Shown here: in pieces, positions 62,857-64,000 of the stretch
Layout of the letters: every line of letters starts with the position of its first letter
Position numbering within the stretch: position 1 is the stretch's first letter
Source: JBAZUK01 sp041661445
GTDB lineage: Bacteria > Chlamydiota > Chlamydiia > Chlamydiales > SM23-39
Assembly (NCBI GenBank): GCA_041661445.1
Contig: JBAZUK010000001.1
Span: forward strand, 496,001 to 560,000
Length of the DNA: 64,000 nt
Direction: 5' to 3'
The notes under the pieces: generated by a model
Seen by the model: the letters and a program-made list of their open reading frames with translations, nothing else
Databases searched by the model: none
What the model was told of the DNA's origin: nothing
Made by a program: the position numbers and the translations under genes

Positions 62857-63520
62857 AAATCAAGATATTGATCTTTATTTTCCTCCAAAGTTAAAAACAA
62901 TTATTGAGTCTTTAGAAGGCCTTATTGCCGAGAATGAAAAAAACGCAAGAAATTATCTATTTAGGTTTTTACAAAGGGAAGAAGCTAAAAAAATTAATTT
63001 AAAACTTTTAAATGAGCATACCAAGGAAAGTGAATTAAAAGAATTAATAGAATTGATTGCCAAAGGAAATTGGGGGATTATTTCCGATGCCGGATTGCCC
63101 TGCATTGCCGATCCCGGCGCAAATCTGGTTAAATATGCCAGGGCCAAAAATATCGAAGTTAAGGCCGTTTCCGGACCTTCTTCTATTTTTTTAGCATTGA
63201 TGCTCTCAGGTCTTAATGGACAGCAGTTTTCTTTTCATGGATATTTGCCAAGAGAAGAGGATGAGCTTAAAAAGAAGATCAAATTCTTAGAAAATGAGAC
63301 ATTGAAAAATAAAACCACTCAGATTTTTATAGAAGCGCCATATCGATCAGATAAACTTCTTAATATCTTAAGAAATACTTTAAAAGATGATTTTTATTTA
63401 TGCATTGCCATCAGCTTAACAGCAAAAGAAGAAAAAGTTATTACAAAAAAAATAAAGGAGTGGAAAGAGGATCCTTTAATAATTGGAAAAAATCCAACTG
63501 TTTTTTTATTTAATATCTAG
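62822..63520 (+). CDS. RsmI-like SAM-dependent (tetrapyrrole-fold) methyltransferase
   Basis: The 232-residue protein contains the RsmI core: GIISDAGLPCIADPGANLVK near residue 83, VKAVSGPSSIFLALMLSGL near residue 114, FSFHGYLPR near residue 137, and QIFIEAPYRSDKLLNIL near residue 165. It is shorter than E. coli RsmI (about 286) and its N-terminus (LILLPNLLDENQDIDLYFPP) differs from the usual GTLY-x-VATPIGN, placing it in the RsmI-related branch common in chlamydiae and proteobacteria. It probably methylates rRNA ribose, but the target is unproven. ATG inside holA's end. Confidence 0.82.
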   Translation: MPLILLPNLLDENQDIDLYFPPKLKTIIESLEGLIAENEKNARNYLFRFLQREEAKKINLKLLNEHTKESELKELIELIAKGNWGIISDAGLPCIADPGANLVKYARAKNIEVKAVSGPSSIFLALMLSGLNGQQFSFHGYLPREEDELKKKIKFLENETLKNKTTQIFIEAPYRSDKLLNILRNTLKDDFYLCIAISLTAKEEKVITKKIKEWKEDPLIIGKNPTVFLFNI

Positions 63521-64000
63521 ATTATCTCAGATGCAAGGGTGTCATAGAATAAAAGCCCATTTTTATTCATTTTAATGAAATTATTTTGAAATTCAACCAA
63601 AGAAGATTTTTTTAAGATACTAATAGTTTCTTGGGGGATTTTCCCGAATTTTTTTTCAAAGTCATTAATATCGACGCCCTTTATTATTCTTAAGTTTATA
63701 GCAAGAAGTTCATTGATATTATCCGGGTATAAAAGTTTTTCTTCAAAATCTATTGGGGATAAGCTGTCTTTTAATAACTCTAAATATTTTTTCAGATTGC
63801 AAATATTCCTGAATCTTTTACTTTCAAAATAACTGAAGGCAGATGGGCCGAATCCTAAAAAATCTCTGCCTTGCCAATAACCCAGATTATGAACAGAACT
63901 TAAGTTGTTTTTCGCAAAAGCCGATATTTCATATCTTTCAAATCCCATTTTTTCAAATTCTTCTATGGCGGAATTTAGTAATGAGAGGCTTAAGTTTTCA
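63517..64000 (-). CDS. hemW: HemW-like radical SAM protein (coproporphyrinogen oxidase-like), C-terminal part
   Basis: The C-terminal 161 residues of a gene that runs off the right edge; the frame is open to base 64000. GFERYEISAFAKNN near the start of the visible part, followed by HNLGYWQGRDFLGFGPSAFSY, is the conserved HemW/HemN segment, and the tail forms the HemN C-domain. HemW proteins are heme chaperones rather than oxygen-independent CPO enzymes. The radical SAM cysteines lie outside the window, so HemW versus HemN cannot be settled here. The stop overlaps the convergent RsmI-like gene by four bases. Confidence 0.9.
   Translation of the reverse strand, partial: ENLSLSLLNSAIEEFEKMGFERYEISAFAKNNLSSVHNLGYWQGRDFLGFGPSAFSYFESKRFRNICNLKKYLELLKDSLSPIDFEEKLLYPDNINELLAINLRIIKGVDINDFEKKFGKIPQETISILKKSSLVEFQNNFIKMNKNGLLFYDTLASEII

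Noticed and set aside
1..64000. Insertion sequences or prophage
   Set aside because: No transposase, integrase, terminal inverted repeats or phage structural genes were found, despite several accessory islands.

Overview
The window looks like chromosome from an AT-rich environmental member of the Chlamydiae, of the Parachlamydiales type rather than a Chlamydia species. Evidence for this: the infC-rpmI-rplT-pheS block, a type III secretion translocator with its SycD/LcrH-type TPR chaperone, an MlaEFD plus TamA/TamB envelope block, a plant-type FabI, a Cys-rich Lpg1974-type outer-membrane porin, and many secreted or membrane proteins without recognisable homologues. The genus cannot be fixed by reading alone.

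Layout. 1-5031: housekeeping (PHP-domain fragment, folC, an MnmM-type methylase, tRNA-Val, infC-rpmI-rplT-pheS, tRNA-Ser). 5032-8840: accessory genes in gene-poor DNA (M48 peptidase, class II Fic protein, SAM methyltransferase) with a tRNA T-arm-like fragment at 6514-6530. 8841-17816: a seven-gene minus-strand cluster, the main find. 18147-26623: mixed accessory and envelope genes (GrpB-type double nucleotidyltransferase, GNAT, two microproteins, porin, FKBP, lipoprotein, EEP hydrolase, glycosyltransferase). 26640-37636: secreted and accessory genes, including three tandem kinase-like membrane-anchored paralogs, a phosphoribosyltransferase, YihY, and an AbiE-like toxin-antitoxin pair preceded by a 37-bp palindrome. 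37644-46259: a large chlamydial-type hypothetical, an oligopeptide-binding protein, three small apparently related proteins, a 720-residue hypothetical and a 49-residue protein with five consecutive cysteines. 46468-64000: RlmI-like methyltransferase, MlaD/F/E, type III translocator operon, TamB/TamA, FliO-like protein, FabI, HolA, an RsmI-like methylase and part of HemW.

The undescribed system. Transcribed from 17816 down to 8841 are: a radical SAM/SPASM enzyme with the cysteine layout of BtrN (2-deoxy-scyllo-inosamine dehydrogenase); a DegT-family aminotransferase closely resembling the glutamine:scyllo-inosose/2-deoxy-scyllo-inosose aminotransferases (StsC/BtrR); a 992-residue protein whose first half is a degenerate aspartyl-tRNA synthetase lacking the motif 2 active-site segment; a Nit2/omega-amidase-type nitrilase; a sugar-phosphate cyclase of the 2-epi-5-epi-valiolone synthase type; an IolE/IolI-like TIM-barrel isomerase; and an EamA exporter-like permease. 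Together they read as a pathway from sedoheptulose 7-phosphate to an amino-C7-cyclitol: ring closure, isomerisation, transamination from glutamine (with the amidase removing 2-oxoglutaramate), radical oxidation, possible aminoacyl or acyl decoration, and export. Each enzyme family is inferred from motifs. The product and the role of the synthetase-like protein are inference.

Limits: all family calls are from reading translated sequence. No search, structure prediction or composition statistic was run.
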